This document shows, piece after piece, positions 10,901-22,772 of a stretch of DNA of 64,000 nt. The stretch's first letter is position 1. Each line of letters begins with the position of its first letter. Origin of the DNA: Blepharisma stoltei (taxonomy: Eukaryota > Ciliophora > Heterotrichea > Heterotrichida > Blepharismidae); contig CAJZBQ010000015.1 of the NCBI GenBank assembly GCA_914767885.1, forward strand, positions 1 to 64,000, read 5' to 3'. The notes beneath the pieces were generated by a model. It did no database searches, was not told the DNA's origin, and was given only the letters and a program-made list of their open reading frames with translations. The translations under genes and the position numbers were made by a program.

Positions 10901-13900
10901 TGGGAGGTGGGTGAACATGACATCTTCTTGGTAGCCTTCTCCGATTAAGGAGTAGAGCTGAGACTCATAAGGATTGCTTAAAGTGGTTATCCTCAGCTCG
11001 TGTGTTGCTTTTTGTACGACGTCTGGAGTGTAAAAGACTTCGAAACTCATGCTGGTTTTTGGCTGAAGAGTTGCACTCATGGTATCCTGGAACTTGAAAT
11101 TCTTATGATACTCCATTTCGACTTTTACAGTAGCTGGGATAACTCCTCCATTCATAAGGTTAATCAGGGCTTTCGAAGTCTTTCCAACCCTTGTTTTAGC
11201 AAACTTGACTAGTGACTTCCCATCTTCAGCTAATAAAGGGTTTATTTGAGTGACTGTTGGCAACGTCCCTTCACCCTGAATAAAATTATACATTATGATG
11301 GCGATACGTGTCAATCTGCCTCCTTTGTGCAGCAGTCTGGGTCTTATAGCTACTGCGAACTGGGACGGATTACGAGCCAAGAATCAAGTGCAGGCCCAAG
11401 AAATGTGTATTCGGGTAAATGCTGGCTGCTTTCCTGTGGTTGGAAATAGAGGTGCTCAACAACATCGTTTGAATCCGAGGACCTATGGCCATTCCTCTTC
11501 CCCAAAAATTGGGGGTTTCTGCCCGGGCTACAAGTACTCCAATCGTCCGTTGTAGGGCCGCAAAATTCATAAGCCGCCCATTCAGGACTGAAGCCGCAAG
11601 GCATGAAGGAGACAGAAGGTACCGGAAGGGCAGCCATAAGAGGGATCGACCCTCTGGGACTGAAGTCGAAAAGCAGTCGAACCTACCTTTATGGGATGGT
11701 CTTTGGAGACTGCGTCACCAATATGACTAACGCCCTGTCTATAATAGCCTAACCTAACCCTTCACCTCTGAGCTCAAAGGTAAGTTTATGTGTTTTAGGA
11801 TTAGGTTCTCCAAATTCTACAACTCCTTCAAAGATTCCTCCATATGACAGCATGTCAGTAGGCTTAAAAGTAACTTTCACATATTCGTGGGAGTGTGGTG
11901 GGATATGAACTTTGAGTGGAACTACTTCAAACGCAAATCCTTCAGACTTGCTGGTTGTCCTTGGCTTTACTGAAAAGGTGATATTTGCTGGCATTCTGTT
12001 TGTGTTCAGAGCCTAGCCCAAGTCTACTTTCAGGAATGGTTTTTTCCTCATGGGGAAGGAGAGCACGGAAGTGGAAAGGGGAAGCTCAGCAAAGTCCTTA
12101 GGACCAATCGGGCAACTCCCTAGCGTGAAACCGGGCGTTACGTCCCGGGCTACGTGTTTTTCCTTTTTGCCGAGAGCTGGCCAGAAAATCCATTTTTTTG
12201 GGTTTTCTAAAAAGCAACCCATGTCCACAAGCAAGTAGCTCACTTATGAGCCGTCGAAGTCTGTGACGTTTGCCCTAGGCGCACCTTAGTGATCGAAGCG
12301 GATTGCTCCAGCAACTTGTGGGCCCGATGCGGCGAAAGGTAAGCGGCAGACCTGGGAGAAAGTCTACCCCGTAGTGGACGTTAAACGTATAAATCCTAAT
12401 GTAATGTAATGATATTTGCTGGCACTTTTGCTGCATTCATTATTTTGAATTTTTCTATAATGCCTTCATGGGTTTTCGCAGAAGTATAAGTCCCGTATAG
12501 GAATACATTTTCTTCAATAGAGAAAATTTTTGAAGGCATAAGTGTGCCTGGGTTTGCACCCTTCGCGAGCTCTAGTGACTGGACCACAGTTTGCTCTTCA
12601 AAAATGGCATCGAAGTCCCATGTATTTACTCCAGGGATACAGCTTTCACCAGCTAGGACATATGGAATTCCTTGAGGGTTATCAGTCGGGTCTCTGTTTG
12701 AAATATTAATTGCAAGAGTTTTTTCATAGAGCCGAGAGCCATCAGCGTTAAAAGTCACATTAATGAGCACAGAGCTGTTTCTTGGAACAGTCCCTTGGCT
12801 AGGAGAAATATTGAATGGGCCAATGTCAGCTGAAATGACAACTTCTTTTCCTTTTGCAGGTTTCTTTTCAGCTTGTTTTTTCTTGGCTTCTTCTTTTCCT
12901 TTTCCTTTGACCTCTTCTTTAGGCGTTGACTTCCGAGCTGCCCTTTCTTGTGCTCGCTGTCTTTCATCAATAAGCTCAGTTATCGAGAACTCAAAGTCAA
13001 ATATCCCTTCATTTTTCACTTCGAAAGTCCTGCTTCGATTTTCTCCATACCTAAGAGGGCCGAAGTTTATATTTCTTAGCGGATGGATACTATACTTACT
13101 GAAGACTGCATTGCACGCGACATTTATAGGGAATTCTTCATATTTTTGGCCACTTCCTCCTTCCAAAATTGCAAGTTTTATGCCAGATTCTTCTTTTGCA
13201 GGCTCAATTTTTTTTTCTTTATCAGTCTTAAACTTCACCACGAATGGCTGAGTTTGGTTAGGTAGAATCGAGCCTTCTGTTGGAGAGCAAGCAAACATTT
13301 CTCGGGTTTGTTTTTTCTTCATAATAAAATTGTATTTGATTTCATATATCCCTTCATTGACTAAGTTAAACCCACGCTGGGCTTCTTCGAAAACTCTAAC
13401 ATCTCCGAAGTTAATTATATTGCTTCCAGCGCCAAAGTCCACTTTTGCTTTCACATCAAAAGCTTCAGCTTCAATTGAAATAGGCTTTGGGTCTTGCTTG
13501 ACTCCTATTTTCTCTACGTCTGTAACTTCAAGTGTCACTTTCTGCTGGAATTTTTGCTGCTTTATAGCTGTAAACGTGATTGAGACAGTTGCTGTTTCTT
13601 GAGGCTTCAAAATTCCTTCCTTCTTGTCAACCTTAAACTCTGCAGGTAGAGCATCAATTCCTGCTAAGCTCCATTTAAGTGAAATTTTGCAGATGTTTTT
13701 GACGGTTAAAGACTTGGTGATGTTTTGAGTCAGAAGAATTCTTTCAAAAGAAATCAGCTCTGGGTCAACTTCAGCAGTTGGTTTTTCACCTTGACAGACT
13801 AGTGGGAAAATGACTGGTGTAGGGTTTCCTTGGATTAAAGCTACCAAGGAGTCTGTAAATTCGCCGATAGCTCCTGGGAATGCCCAGACATTCAAGTCTT

Positions 13901-16900
13901 TCGTTTCGTCACATTCTAAAGTCATGCTTTCTGGGTCAAAAACAAATACTGATTTTGTGTCTCCTATTGAGCTTGCTAAGGCATAGTCGACTTTAACTTG
14001 ATAAAGCCCATTGTTTGTGATCCTAAAAGATTCGCAATTGGTTTTCTTGATTCCTTCTTCGTCTTTTCTGTCAGGGTTTTTGCCGATAAGCAGTGGTCCG
14101 AAGTCAAATCTGCTTTCACTCATGATATAGCATTTCGAGATGTAGCAGTCAGGAATTGCGATTGGTCTTGATTTTTTTCGCTTTAGGAAGACGTTTCGAG
14201 GGTCTGAGTTTATGACTGGGAATTGGCAAGAGCAAGAGCAAGGAAGATTGAAGTGCTTAGAGCCTCCCATAATTTCAAACTGTAGAGTATTTTCATAGTT
14301 TCCCACCTCTTTTGAGAAGAATTTTATCAATAAATAAGTGGAGCAATGAGCATCAACAATCCATCTGGCTTTGCTTTTGTCAAGATTTTCATCCCTCACA
14401 TCCAACTTGACTGCTGACTCTTCTCCTTCTTTCACTTCTTGAGGGAGTAGAGTCTGATTAATAGGAGTATAAATGCTGAAGCCGTTAACAACTGCCCTCT
14501 TATGCCGTTGTCTTGGCTTATAAACAATCTGCAAAATTTGTGGAGGAGGAAGAGGCAAGCTTTCTGGGTCAGGAAAGACTGGGAATGGGACAATTTCAAA
14601 AGCAGTTGCAAGAACTCTAGCTTTGCTTTGGCTGGCTCCTATTTCATTTACGAAAATATTTCCAATTCTTCCTGGCTCTTCTGGGTTTTCCTCAGTATCT
14701 TTGGCAACCATGTAGCCATGAAAAGCAGCCCTTACCTCTTCTTTTTCTTTATTAAAAAGTTCAGTTTCTTTGGGATCTGGCTCTCTGAAGTGGAAGACGT
14801 CAGTCTCTGGGTCTTCAATTACAATTGACTGAGGCTCTACACGGTGTTCCGAGTCTGTGTCTATAATGATAAGCTGGATGTTTTGTTCTCGGAAAGCTTT
14901 AGCAAACAAATGAGCTCCGAATAATGCATTTGGATAATAGTCGCATTTAAGATCGTCTATTACAACTCCAGCATTGCAGTCTCCATATTTAAGTCTTTCA
15001 TCAACTAACTTTTCCAACATTTCTAGAGGCAGATGGTTGTAGATTTTTTCATCAAATGGCACTTCTTCTACCTTTCTGCGGCCTTTTCTTGCTTTTTCTC
15101 TGTCCGCGATGTCCTTTTCTTTTTTGAGCTTCATCTCATCAAGGAATTTTTGGATTTCTTCTGCTAAGCTTCCGCCTTGCATTAAATGCCACTCAATAAT
15201 TGAATTCGGAGAAATCAAGACTCTACCATGCTTTTGAGCTAAATGCTGGGCTAAGAAGCTTTTGCCTTTCCCTGGTCTTCCCCACACGATCACATTATGT
15301 CTGTCTTTTTCAGGGATATAACCTGGGAATTTTTCTTCGATTTTTGTCTCTTCGGCTTCTTCACTCCTTTTTTTGAAATAGTCCTCAGCTAGCTTTTTGT
15401 CTTCATCTTTTTCTGACTTCAGCTTTTCTTCCATTTCTTTGTCTTTTTGAGCTTGCTGCAGCTTTTTTTGTTTTCTCTCATAAGAAAGGGCCATGTCTCG
15501 CCATACTGGCATGCCAGGCTTTCTTGGAACTAAATACAGAGGCTTTGCATCTTTCCTTGGCCCTACTTCTGATGCAACAGTTAAAGAAGAAGTCATCTCT
15601 TCAGTTCCCTGCTCAAAGCCTTCAAAGTTTCTCATAATTTCTTCTTCATCTTTGTACTGCCCATCAAAGTCCAGAGAAAATACCTCAATAGGATAGTCTG
15701 TAGGGTTTTTCATTTCTACTAAACTCCAAGCATCTTTGCTATAAGTGAGCACAGGCCCAAGAACTACTTTATTAGGAATAAACTCTAAGGTTTGGGCTAC
15801 TCCATTTCCTTTTAGTGTCAATATTTTATTGACTTGGTTATTGCTGATCTTAAATTCAAGTTTTTGGTTTATTGCTTTTTCTTGGGTAGGTGTAAAGGTG
15901 ACGTCAATTGTGCATTTTTGGTTAGGCTGAAGCATACCTGAAGGAGGATTTATCTGGAATCGTTCCCAGTCAGGAGGAGACCCAGCAGCTGCTGATGGGT
16001 GTTTCGGTGCGTAGGCCCACTCACAAGGGACTTCTCGGATATTTTCGAATCTAATTTTGGCGATAGATAAAGTGCCTATTATAACCCTTCCGAAGTCAAT
16101 GCTATCACTTGACATGTTGAAATCTGGGATAGTCAAATTTGCTTTAAAGCATAGTTGGTAACTAAGCCCATTTTTCAATTGAAGTGTGGTAACTGTCTTT
16201 ATTGGTCCAAATTGCATTGTTTTCTTATTGCTTTGGAAAGTTATTTTAAAGTTGACACTTTCTCCAGCTTCCAGTCTGTTCACTTTTGCAGGCTCAATTG
16301 CTAGACCATTGAACTTCAAGAACTTCACATCAAAATTGAAGCTTACTGGTAGCTGTCCAATATTAGTCATCCTTATCCATTTAGTTTTGTCTTTCCCAAG
16401 TACCATATTGCCGAAGTTGCACTCCCACACAGCTCCAGTTACCTTATCATGGACTTCTGCCAGTGCTGTGCATAAGCTTTTGCCTTCATCAGTCATACTC
16501 GTGGTTTTTCTTTTAAGCGTTTTAGAGTAATATTCATCAATAATTTTTGTCAACTTTTGACACACAAATATCCTGTCTGCTTCAGCTTCCACGTCTATTA
16601 CAATTTGGTCGAATTTGACAGCCTTGCCAGCTTTACTTTCATTTTTCGAGGTCTGGAGGACTGAGTCGAAGCTCATGTTGGTGATGTTCCTTCTGGACTT
16701 CACCTGCTCTATTAATTCATCGTGAAGAGCATTTTCAGGTCTTGGTAAGTGGAAAAGCAAGGCTGGGTAAATTCCTAAAGCTGAGATCTTGAAAAGCAAA
16801 GGCTCAAAGTGAGCGACTTCTATTTGAAGCAGCTCTTCAACTGTATCTGGGATCCCAGGGGTCACTTTTACAGTTATTTTGGCTTTTTCTCCAGCTGCAA

Positions 16901-19900
16901 CTTTTCCTTGAGATGGCATTACTTCAACAACTCCAGGTCTTGTGAGTTTTTCTAGGCTGATTGAGTACTCAAAAGATACCTTTCCAGGGTTTTCAATAAA
17001 GAATTCTTGTGGGGAAGACTCGTTAAATGGGACATTGCCGAAATCAATAGAGTACCTTGAGAGCTGATACCCAACATTAGAAGACTCTCCCATTAGTGTC
17101 AGATAGTACTCAGGCCCGCCTTCTACAGTGCACATGGCAGTTGCGACATGCTTCTTGCCAAGCTGAGAGTGATATGCAAACTCCACAGTTTCTGACTCTC
17201 CTGGCTCTAAGTGTCCCATAACAGGAAGAATATCAAAATATTGGTTAACTGAACTTTCTGTGCTTGCATCTGCATTTGGCTCTTCTAAAATAAATTTGTT
17301 TTCCTCCATAGGAATTTCTTCAACGAAGGCCCAGTCATAATTTACAGGTAGAATGCTATCATTTGTCATTTTCATGTATACCTTTTTAGATGTATCATTA
17401 AGGATGCAGCCGAAGTCAACAGACATTGCTTCAAGTTTTACATTAGGGAAGCAGACTTCTCCAATCAGCTCAATATTGTCCTTTTGTGGGTGGTCTTGGT
17501 GGATTATTTGCAACTTCTGTATAGCCTTTCCAGAGATCCTATCATACTTGTGGCCAGGGTCGAAGTCTACTCTTAAGGACTCAGTTTGGCCTGGCTCAAG
17601 GGAAAACCTTTCTTTACTAATATTGAAAGGTGGGCTGCATTTTAATAAGAAATTAGCAGGCAGTAGCGAGGCACAAGTGATTTCAAGCATTTTCGAGAGA
17701 GGCTCTATTTGGACACCTTTTTCCCAGACATATCTAAAGTGAAGCACTGGCTCAGAAAACTGCAGAAATGGCTCAATGAATTTCCCTTTAAGCTCGCACT
17801 CGTAGATGACCCTGTCTTTCCTTTCATTCCCAACCAAGGATGTACATATTAACTTTTCACTCAGGTCCCCTGCTGTAGCACTATTTGCAGTAAATTCAAA
17901 AGAAATTTGGGTTTTGGGCTGCAGCAGAATTGAAACAGGGCTTACATTGAAGATATAAGCATCTTTGGCATCTTTTTCTTTCGTCACTGAAACTCCGGTA
18001 GTGTTGTTTGCGGTTGTTCCTCTGTAAGTCTGCTTGTTTTGGTTTTCAACAACAGGCACAAGTACCCCTCTTTGGTTTTCCCTGTTCCATTTCAGCCTCT
18101 GGGGTTTTCTGCCCTTATTCTGTATTGTGTACCTCTTTACATGGTTTCTGCAAGAGAAAACAGTTCCAAAGTCAATAATTTTAATATCATCGTCACAATA
18201 AGCAGTGGTTCCTGTGCCTTTGGCCTTTAGTACGATTTCTACGTCTTCTCCTTCCTTGACTACAATATACAAAATTTCATTAAAAGAAATGCATTCGTCA
18301 GCACAGCACATTACTGTCAAATCCCTGACCTCGCCTGGCTTCAAGTTCCCTTCTTTTTCAACGACAGAAAAAACTGAGCCTTTGTTTTTGGTGAAGGCGT
18401 GGTACTCAGCTTCAATATCAGACTTATTGTGAAGAGTTGCCTGCAAAGGATACTTTTCAAGGACTTTTACCTTCCCGAAGTCCAGCTCTGGGGTTAAAAC
18501 TTCTACTATAGGCCCTGTGCAATTAGCTACAAGCGTGATCATGTGAGGCTGCTGGTTATCTCCTAAAACTTTTACATGCATTGGGATCCTTATAAGTCCT
18601 GCCTTTTGTGGAAACAGCGTGATTTTTACAATGGTGCTTGATTTTGGGTCAATGAACCCTTCTTCTCTGTCAGGAGTAAAAGCTGCAATAAGTGTGCTTT
18701 GCTCGTCCTGTGGGATCATCTCAAATTTGGCTTGCAGTTTGCTTCTGTTCTTTAGCTCAAGCTTGTCTTCATATGGGTGCCTCAAAAAGACGCTCTTAAA
18801 ATCAATTGTATCTGAAGGAATCAGTTCGACTTTTGGCACAAAGCATTCAGCCTTGATAGGGAGTGTGTGCATATCTGGGCCGACCCCTTCAATATCTACT
18901 ACAAGTACTAAGTCATACTTTTTAACCGTCATCGGCATAAAGTCAATCTGGATATTATGGATTTCTCTAGGCTTTAAATACCCAGAGTTAGGGATTATGT
19001 CGAATTCTTTTTTAAGTGCGGAAGCGTCCCCTGGAACTCTGATGTGGTAAGTGAAGGCTACTCTTGAAGTGTTCTGGATCCTTATAATATCACTATATGG
19101 GAACTGGTAGGAAACTTCACCAAAGTTAATTTCATCTTTATCAAATTTAAATGAAGGCGGCATTACGTGTCCTTTAAGTGTTAGTGACAGCTCTTCAGAC
19201 GACCCTACAAGTTGGATTCTAAAAGTTTCTGAAAACTCGCCCATCAAGTCACTGCAAAATTTAATTTTCAAGGGTTGCTTTCTGTTGTATTCTGAAGTTC
19301 CCAGTGTGCCTTCGTACTGTTCAAATTTGAATTTCGACCCAAATGGGGTGTCAGACTGCAGAATTGTGTATTTTGCTTCAATTGCGCCTTGGTTTTCGAT
19401 AAAAATGTGTGGGATGTCTTTCATGTCGTTCACAAAGACGTCGCCAATATCGTATTCACTTGTGCTCAGCAAGGCTTCTGGACCAATTCCAATAGCTTCA
19501 AGCGTCAGCGGGAGTCTTTCTTCAGAGCACGTCACATTGCAGTATGCTGTGCAGGTATAATGCAGAGCGCTTTGAGGACAGAACATCACAGTAATTTCCA
19601 GCTCCCCATTTGGCCAAATTTTTCCTTTTTGAGGCTCAATTTTGAAAATATCGTCTTGAAATAGCATAAGGTCGTCTTCCACTGCTTTCCTAATATTCAT
19701 ATATTTCCTTTCTAAGGTAGCCAAAGCAATTTGTAGCTTTCTTTCTTTTAGATTTTTGTTTTCTAAGTCGTCATATGAGTCATCGCTATCGAGGCTTTCC
19801 ACTTCTTCTTCGATTTCTAAGTTTTCTTCAATCATCATCCTTTCTTCAGCTTCTTCTTGGGACAGTTGCAGGATTAGCTTGGTCTTTTTGTCGTACTCTT

Positions 19901-21034
19901 CTCTGTCGTTTGCAAAAGCTCTCCATTCAAACTCGACTGGGACATCACTTTTATTAATGATTTTTAGGGAGTCTTGAGAACTCAGGGTGATGTAGGCTTT
20001 TTTTAAGTCAATAAAAGTCTTGCTGAGGTAGACGTTGGGGTCATTCTGGGCTTCTGCAATTATCTTTACATAGGCTTCTAAGGTGTCATAGGACAAAACC
20101 ATTTCTTCTTCATAAGCTCTGCTTTCTTGGGCGAAAAACTTCATGATCACTTGGTCTACTTGCCCCACCTCCAAAAAGCCTTCAGTTTTTTCTGCATTAA
20201 AAGGTGGCTGCATTTTCAGCACCCACTTGCTAGCCTTTTCTCCAACATTTCTAATAACCACCGGCCTTTCTGTTACATGCTTAACTGGGCAAACCCCAAA
20301 ATTGACGACATCAGGGAAAGAAATCATCGCCCTTTGTCCTACTTTCTCCCTCCGTGAGCGAACATAACCATTGGAAGAATCCCTATTTTTTGCCCAAAAA
20401 CCCTTCCTCTGTGACGAACAAAAAATGTTTATGAAATAAATAATTTGATATAAGTGATAATTTTTATAATGAAATCTCTAGTTTGCATTTTTATAAATTA
20501 TATGAGCTAACAAAATTTTTGTTCTCTCACGGAGGGGGATAGTAAGCACCTAATAGGGACGACGAATTTTTCTCTCTCAGTGACGACCACAAGGTCATAG
20601 GAATAGTCAACTTTGGCCTCTGGCGTAAACTGAATAATGAAATCAGTGACCATTCCTGGAGCGACCTTGGTGCCTTTGTTCGACTGAGCGTCAGCCTTGG
20701 ATCGCACAATGGTAAAAAGCCGAGAATCGGGAGGGATGAGCTTCACCCTGCGGGAAACCTGGTCTTTATTGCGAAGGTGGAGGATGACTTCTTTGGTATC
20801 CAGAGGCTCGTAGTTGGCGAATTGAATGACGGTGGGTTCGGGCTGAAATAGAGGCTCCTCGAGAGGGACATTGGTATTTGGATAGTTTGAACAGTCTGCG
20901 ATGTTCAAGAATTGGATGATTTCTGGGTTTCTGTGAATGTCTGAGAGGGAGCGCCCTGAAAGCTGGTCCTCAATCAGTTTTGAGGGGGTTTTCTTGATTA
21001 CTGTGCCGCTTTGAGACACTACTGAAGACAACAT
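4966..21034 (-). CDS. HYDIN homologue, giant ASH/MSP-repeat central-pair protein, interrupted by seven insertions
   Basis: Skipping seven insertions, the coding blocks are 21034-20545, 20341-12425, 11993-11767, 11275-10213, 9807-7882, 7648-7522, 7117-6991 and 6552-4966. They sum to 13,464 nt, exactly 4488 codons including the stop; human HYDIN is about 5100 residues. Repeated beta-sandwich ASH/MSP domains run through the protein, recognisable by 'F..V..G' and 'F.P' strands. Near residue 1845 lies a P-loop, VIVWGRPGKGKSFLAQHL, followed by a DXE-type helix: this is the adenylate-kinase-like domain inserted in HYDIN proteins and is the main reason for the name. HYDIN sits on the C2b projection of the axonemal central pair and is needed for ciliary bending. 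No in-frame TGA is used in this very long gene. The first ATG in frame is at 21034; earlier in-frame codons are not ATG. Protein reads smoothly over every join, for example GDIPC-HFQWD and ISPDIRIN-KIPC. Confidence 0.93.
6553..6990 (-). mobile_element. SINE-like retroposon, family A, in HYDIN
   Basis: A 438-bp insertion (one target copy included) lies between two copies of the 16-bp sequence TATTAATGCGAATATC (6537-6552 and 6975-6990). On the minus strand it begins TAAATAAAATGGCATTTGG and ends with an AAGTAAGTAA tail. A second member of the family, sharing GGTGACGTCAC and the start and tail, lies in the protease gene at 35797-36620. Its removal joins PDIRIN to KIPCNIQG. Confidence 0.88.
7118..7521 (-). 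mobile_element. SINE-like retroposon, family B, in HYDIN
   Basis: A 404-bp insertion shares long blocks with the insertion at 9808-10212, such as GGTAGGCAAA(A)CCTGTCTAGC and GGAGAAACAAAACACC. The flanking repeat is imperfect, GAAATGGCAA at 7108-7117 against GAAAACGGCAA at 7511-7521, and contains no TA. Removing it joins GDIPC to HFQWDSSKY in frame. Confidence 0.8.
7649..7881. mobile_element. Foldback insertion (hairpin IES) in HYDIN
   Basis: A 233-bp near-perfect palindrome with arms containing TTGAGTGGYGCGGTAYGGGC and CAGTTGGCCGAGCCAACTCA and a short central loop near 7760. TA flanks it at 7647-7648 and 7880-7881; the ends read TAGCTTTTTG and CAAAAAAGCA. It is nearly the same length as the foldback at 2426-2659 but unrelated in sequence. 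Removal joins GETRKLL to TISGACHG. Confidence 0.85.
9808..10212 (-). mobile_element. SINE-like retroposon, family B, in HYDIN
   Basis: A 405-bp insertion is flanked by the 10-bp repeat AATCTATAAG (9798-9807 and 10203-10212). Minus-strand sense begins AAATAAATGGTGACGTCGAC. It is closely related to 7118-7521 and to the insertion in the WASP gene. Removal joins AMPYRF to KICSSTTGKLDAGP in frame. Confidence 0.88.
11276..11766 (+). mobile_element. SINE-like retroposon, family E, in HYDIN
   Basis: A 491-bp insertion is flanked by the 9-bp repeat CCCTTCACC (11267-11275 and 11758-11766), which contains no TA. It starts near TACATTATGATGGCGATACG and ends in a CTAACCTAA tail, so sense is probably plus. 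TTTGAATCCGAGG near 11468 resembles a tRNA B box, which is suggestive only. Removal joins FELRGEG to TLPTVTQ. No second copy lies in the window. Confidence 0.8.
11994..12424 (+). mobile_element. SINE-like retroposon, family C, in HYDIN
   Basis: A 431-bp insertion is flanked by the 15-bp repeat TGATATTTGCTGGCA (11979-11993 and 12410-12424) and ends in a TAATGTAATGTAA tail. It matches the nested insertion at 43848-44400 over almost its whole length (for example CAACTCCCTAGCGTGAAAC and CCCCGTAGTGGACGTTAA) but lacks the first ~140 bp, as a 5'-truncated retroposon would. Removal joins NAAKVPANI to TFSVKPR. Confidence 0.9.
20342..20544. mobile_element. MITE-like IES near the HYDIN start
   Basis: A 203-bp AT-rich segment has inverted ends (CTATCCCCCTCCGTGAGAGAAC on the minus strand, CTTTCTCCCTCCGTGAGCGAAC on the plus strand) and is flanked by TA (20340-20341 and 20543-20544). 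It is a short member of the CTCCC/CCGTGAGCGAAC family found repeatedly in the dynein gene. Removal joins VVPIRCL to GQRAMISFPDVV in frame. Confidence 0.85.
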
Positions 21035-21659
21035 ATTTAAATAACTGTTAATTAGCCCATATTGGGAGCATATTCTGGACTTGACCTCCAAATATGCTGA
21101 AAGTGGAATTTATAGATACTCTACTTTAAATAATGATTTTTATATTATAGCGAAGGTTAATAATTAGGTATTCCTACATGCTTAACTAGTAATAAGTCAA
21201 TATTTTTAAGATTTCGCATATTTTTGTAACTGGAAATTGAAAATTCATGAATTCTGATTCGCCATTTGGCTTTATATTAGTAAACCTTATATTATCTCTA
21301 TAAAGATAAAAATTCCTTTCTTATTCTTAATTTCTATTAAATTATTTATATCTGAAATATCTTATTTATTCCCAGTTCAAGATCTGGCAAAACCATGGAT
21401 AAATCAGTAAATTTTATTTATAAATATTCTGTACAAAGTATTTTTATTAATAATTATTAAACCAATAGTTATTTTTTTTTTTATTTTGACAGTCTGCGTT
21501 AAAAAAAATGAGTCTTAAATTAAATTAGATCTTTTTTCAAATATTTGTAAATTAGACTTTTAAATAATTTTTAATATAAAAGTTTTATTCGCCCCTTTAG
21601 GGAAAAAAACATTTGCATTTTTTAATAGGAAAAGTTAGGCTTAATTTAGATTTTTTGAT
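21035..21659. other. Divergent intergenic region between HYDIN and the aminotransferase
   Basis: A very AT-rich stretch of about 625 bp separates two divergent starts, so it should carry both promoters. I recognise no specific element. Confidence 0.5.
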
Positions 21660-22586
21660 ATGGCTTTACCAGTTTTCAAGTCAAGATTAGAAATTATCAA
21701 TGCAATCAGGACATCTTACCAGCAGACATCTTTGACACTGCGTGCGATGTATGATTCTCGTATCGATGCAATAGTCACAGACAATCTTTTCATTCGGATT
21801 CCCATTATTGATCAAATTAATGAAGGCTGGGGAGTCTTTGATACTGCAAATGTGTATCAAGGCAATGTTTATCAGCTTGAAAAGCACTTAGAAAGAATAA
21901 TGTTTTCAGCAGCAGGTGCAAAAATCCCTGTTCCTCTCACTCTTGGACAAATGAAAGAAAAAGTGCTGCAGTTAATATCTCTATTTGACTGCAATAATTT
22001 AAGGGTTAGAGTATTTCTCTCCAAAGGCTTAGTTGGTGAGTCTTCAGAAGCTCAAGGGATATTTTATGCCTTATTATATACAGACCCAAATCAAGTCAAG
22101 CCAGAGACAGTAAAGGAGAGAAGTGTATCAATTCCTTTAAAGCCGAGAGAATTAGCAGTGATAAAGACCAATAACTACTTATGCAACACACTTTGCTCTT
22201 TGGAAGCTAAAGAGAAAGGAGGATATATGGGAGTTATGCTTGACGAAAATGGGTACCTAGCTGAATCTGCAATGGCCAATGTTGCTGTTATTCTGCCTGG
22301 AGGGCATTTCAGGACTCCTTTCCCTGATAAAATTCTTGAAGGAACAACAATTAAGCGAGTCCTTCTTTTTTGTGAAGAACTTGTGAAAAATGGTGAGCTT
22401 CAAAGTGCATCCAGAGGAAATATATCATTAGAAGAAGCAAAGCATAGTGAAGAAATGCTAATTGTTGGAGGCGATAATATTGTTGGGATAACTGAATTTG
22501 ACGGAGAGCCTATTGGAAGTGGAGCTATGGGAATAATTACAAGAAAAATTAAAAATTTCCTTCAGCAAGATCATGTAAGTATTTAG
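21660..22586 (+). CDS. Class IV PLP-dependent aminotransferase (branched-chain/D-amino acid type)
   Basis: An uninterrupted 308-residue protein. The N-terminal domain carries WGVFDTANVYQGNVYQLEKH, matching the 'G.F.T......G..f.le.H..R' region of fold-type IV aminotransferases. The lysine of AVIKTNNYLCNTL (about residue 166) fits the Schiff-base lysine, and EN-G-YLAESAMANV fits the phosphate-binding 'E....N' segment; LEGTTIKRVL follows as in the family. Length and order fit D-amino acid/branched-chain transaminases, here probably a cytosolic or mitochondrial amino-acid enzyme. The sequence alone does not decide the substrate. It lies head to head with HYDIN and upstream of the DHHC gene on the same strand. 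Confidence 0.85.
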   Translation: MALPVFKSRLEIINAIRTSYQQTSLTLRAMYDSRIDAIVTDNLFIRIPIIDQINEGWGVFDTANVYQGNVYQLEKHLERIMFSAAGAKIPVPLTLGQMKEKVLQLISLFDCNNLRVRVFLSKGLVGESSEAQGIFYALLYTDPNQVKPETVKERSVSIPLKPRELAVIKTNNYLCNTLCSLEAKEKGGYMGVMLDENGYLAESAMANVAVILPGGHFRTPFPDKILEGTTIKRVLLFCEELVKNGELQSASRGNISLEEAKHSEEMLIVGGDNIVGITEFDGEPIGSGAMGIITRKIKNFLQQDHVSI

Positions 22587-22772
22587 CATTTCGTTTTCAA
22601 GTAAGCTAAAGTTATATAACTTTTAATTCAAAATTTATAGATGATTTTAACAAAATATTCTATAATTTAGCATTGCGACAGATAATAGAAGTAATTAAAT
22701 AAATTTTATGTAGTTTCAGATTGTAATATTTCAAATTCAATTGTAAGGTTAATTAAATTATGAGAAAAAATC

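Noticed and set aside
11276-11766. tRNA gene inside the family E insertion
   Set aside because: Only a B-box-like TTTGAATCC is present; no cloverleaf or clear A box could be drawn.
12013-12243. Minus-strand ORF inside the HYDIN insertion, with a near-identical one at 43932-44207
   Set aside because: The two match because both lie in copies of the same retroposon; the frame is not better conserved than the rest and the elements look non-coding.
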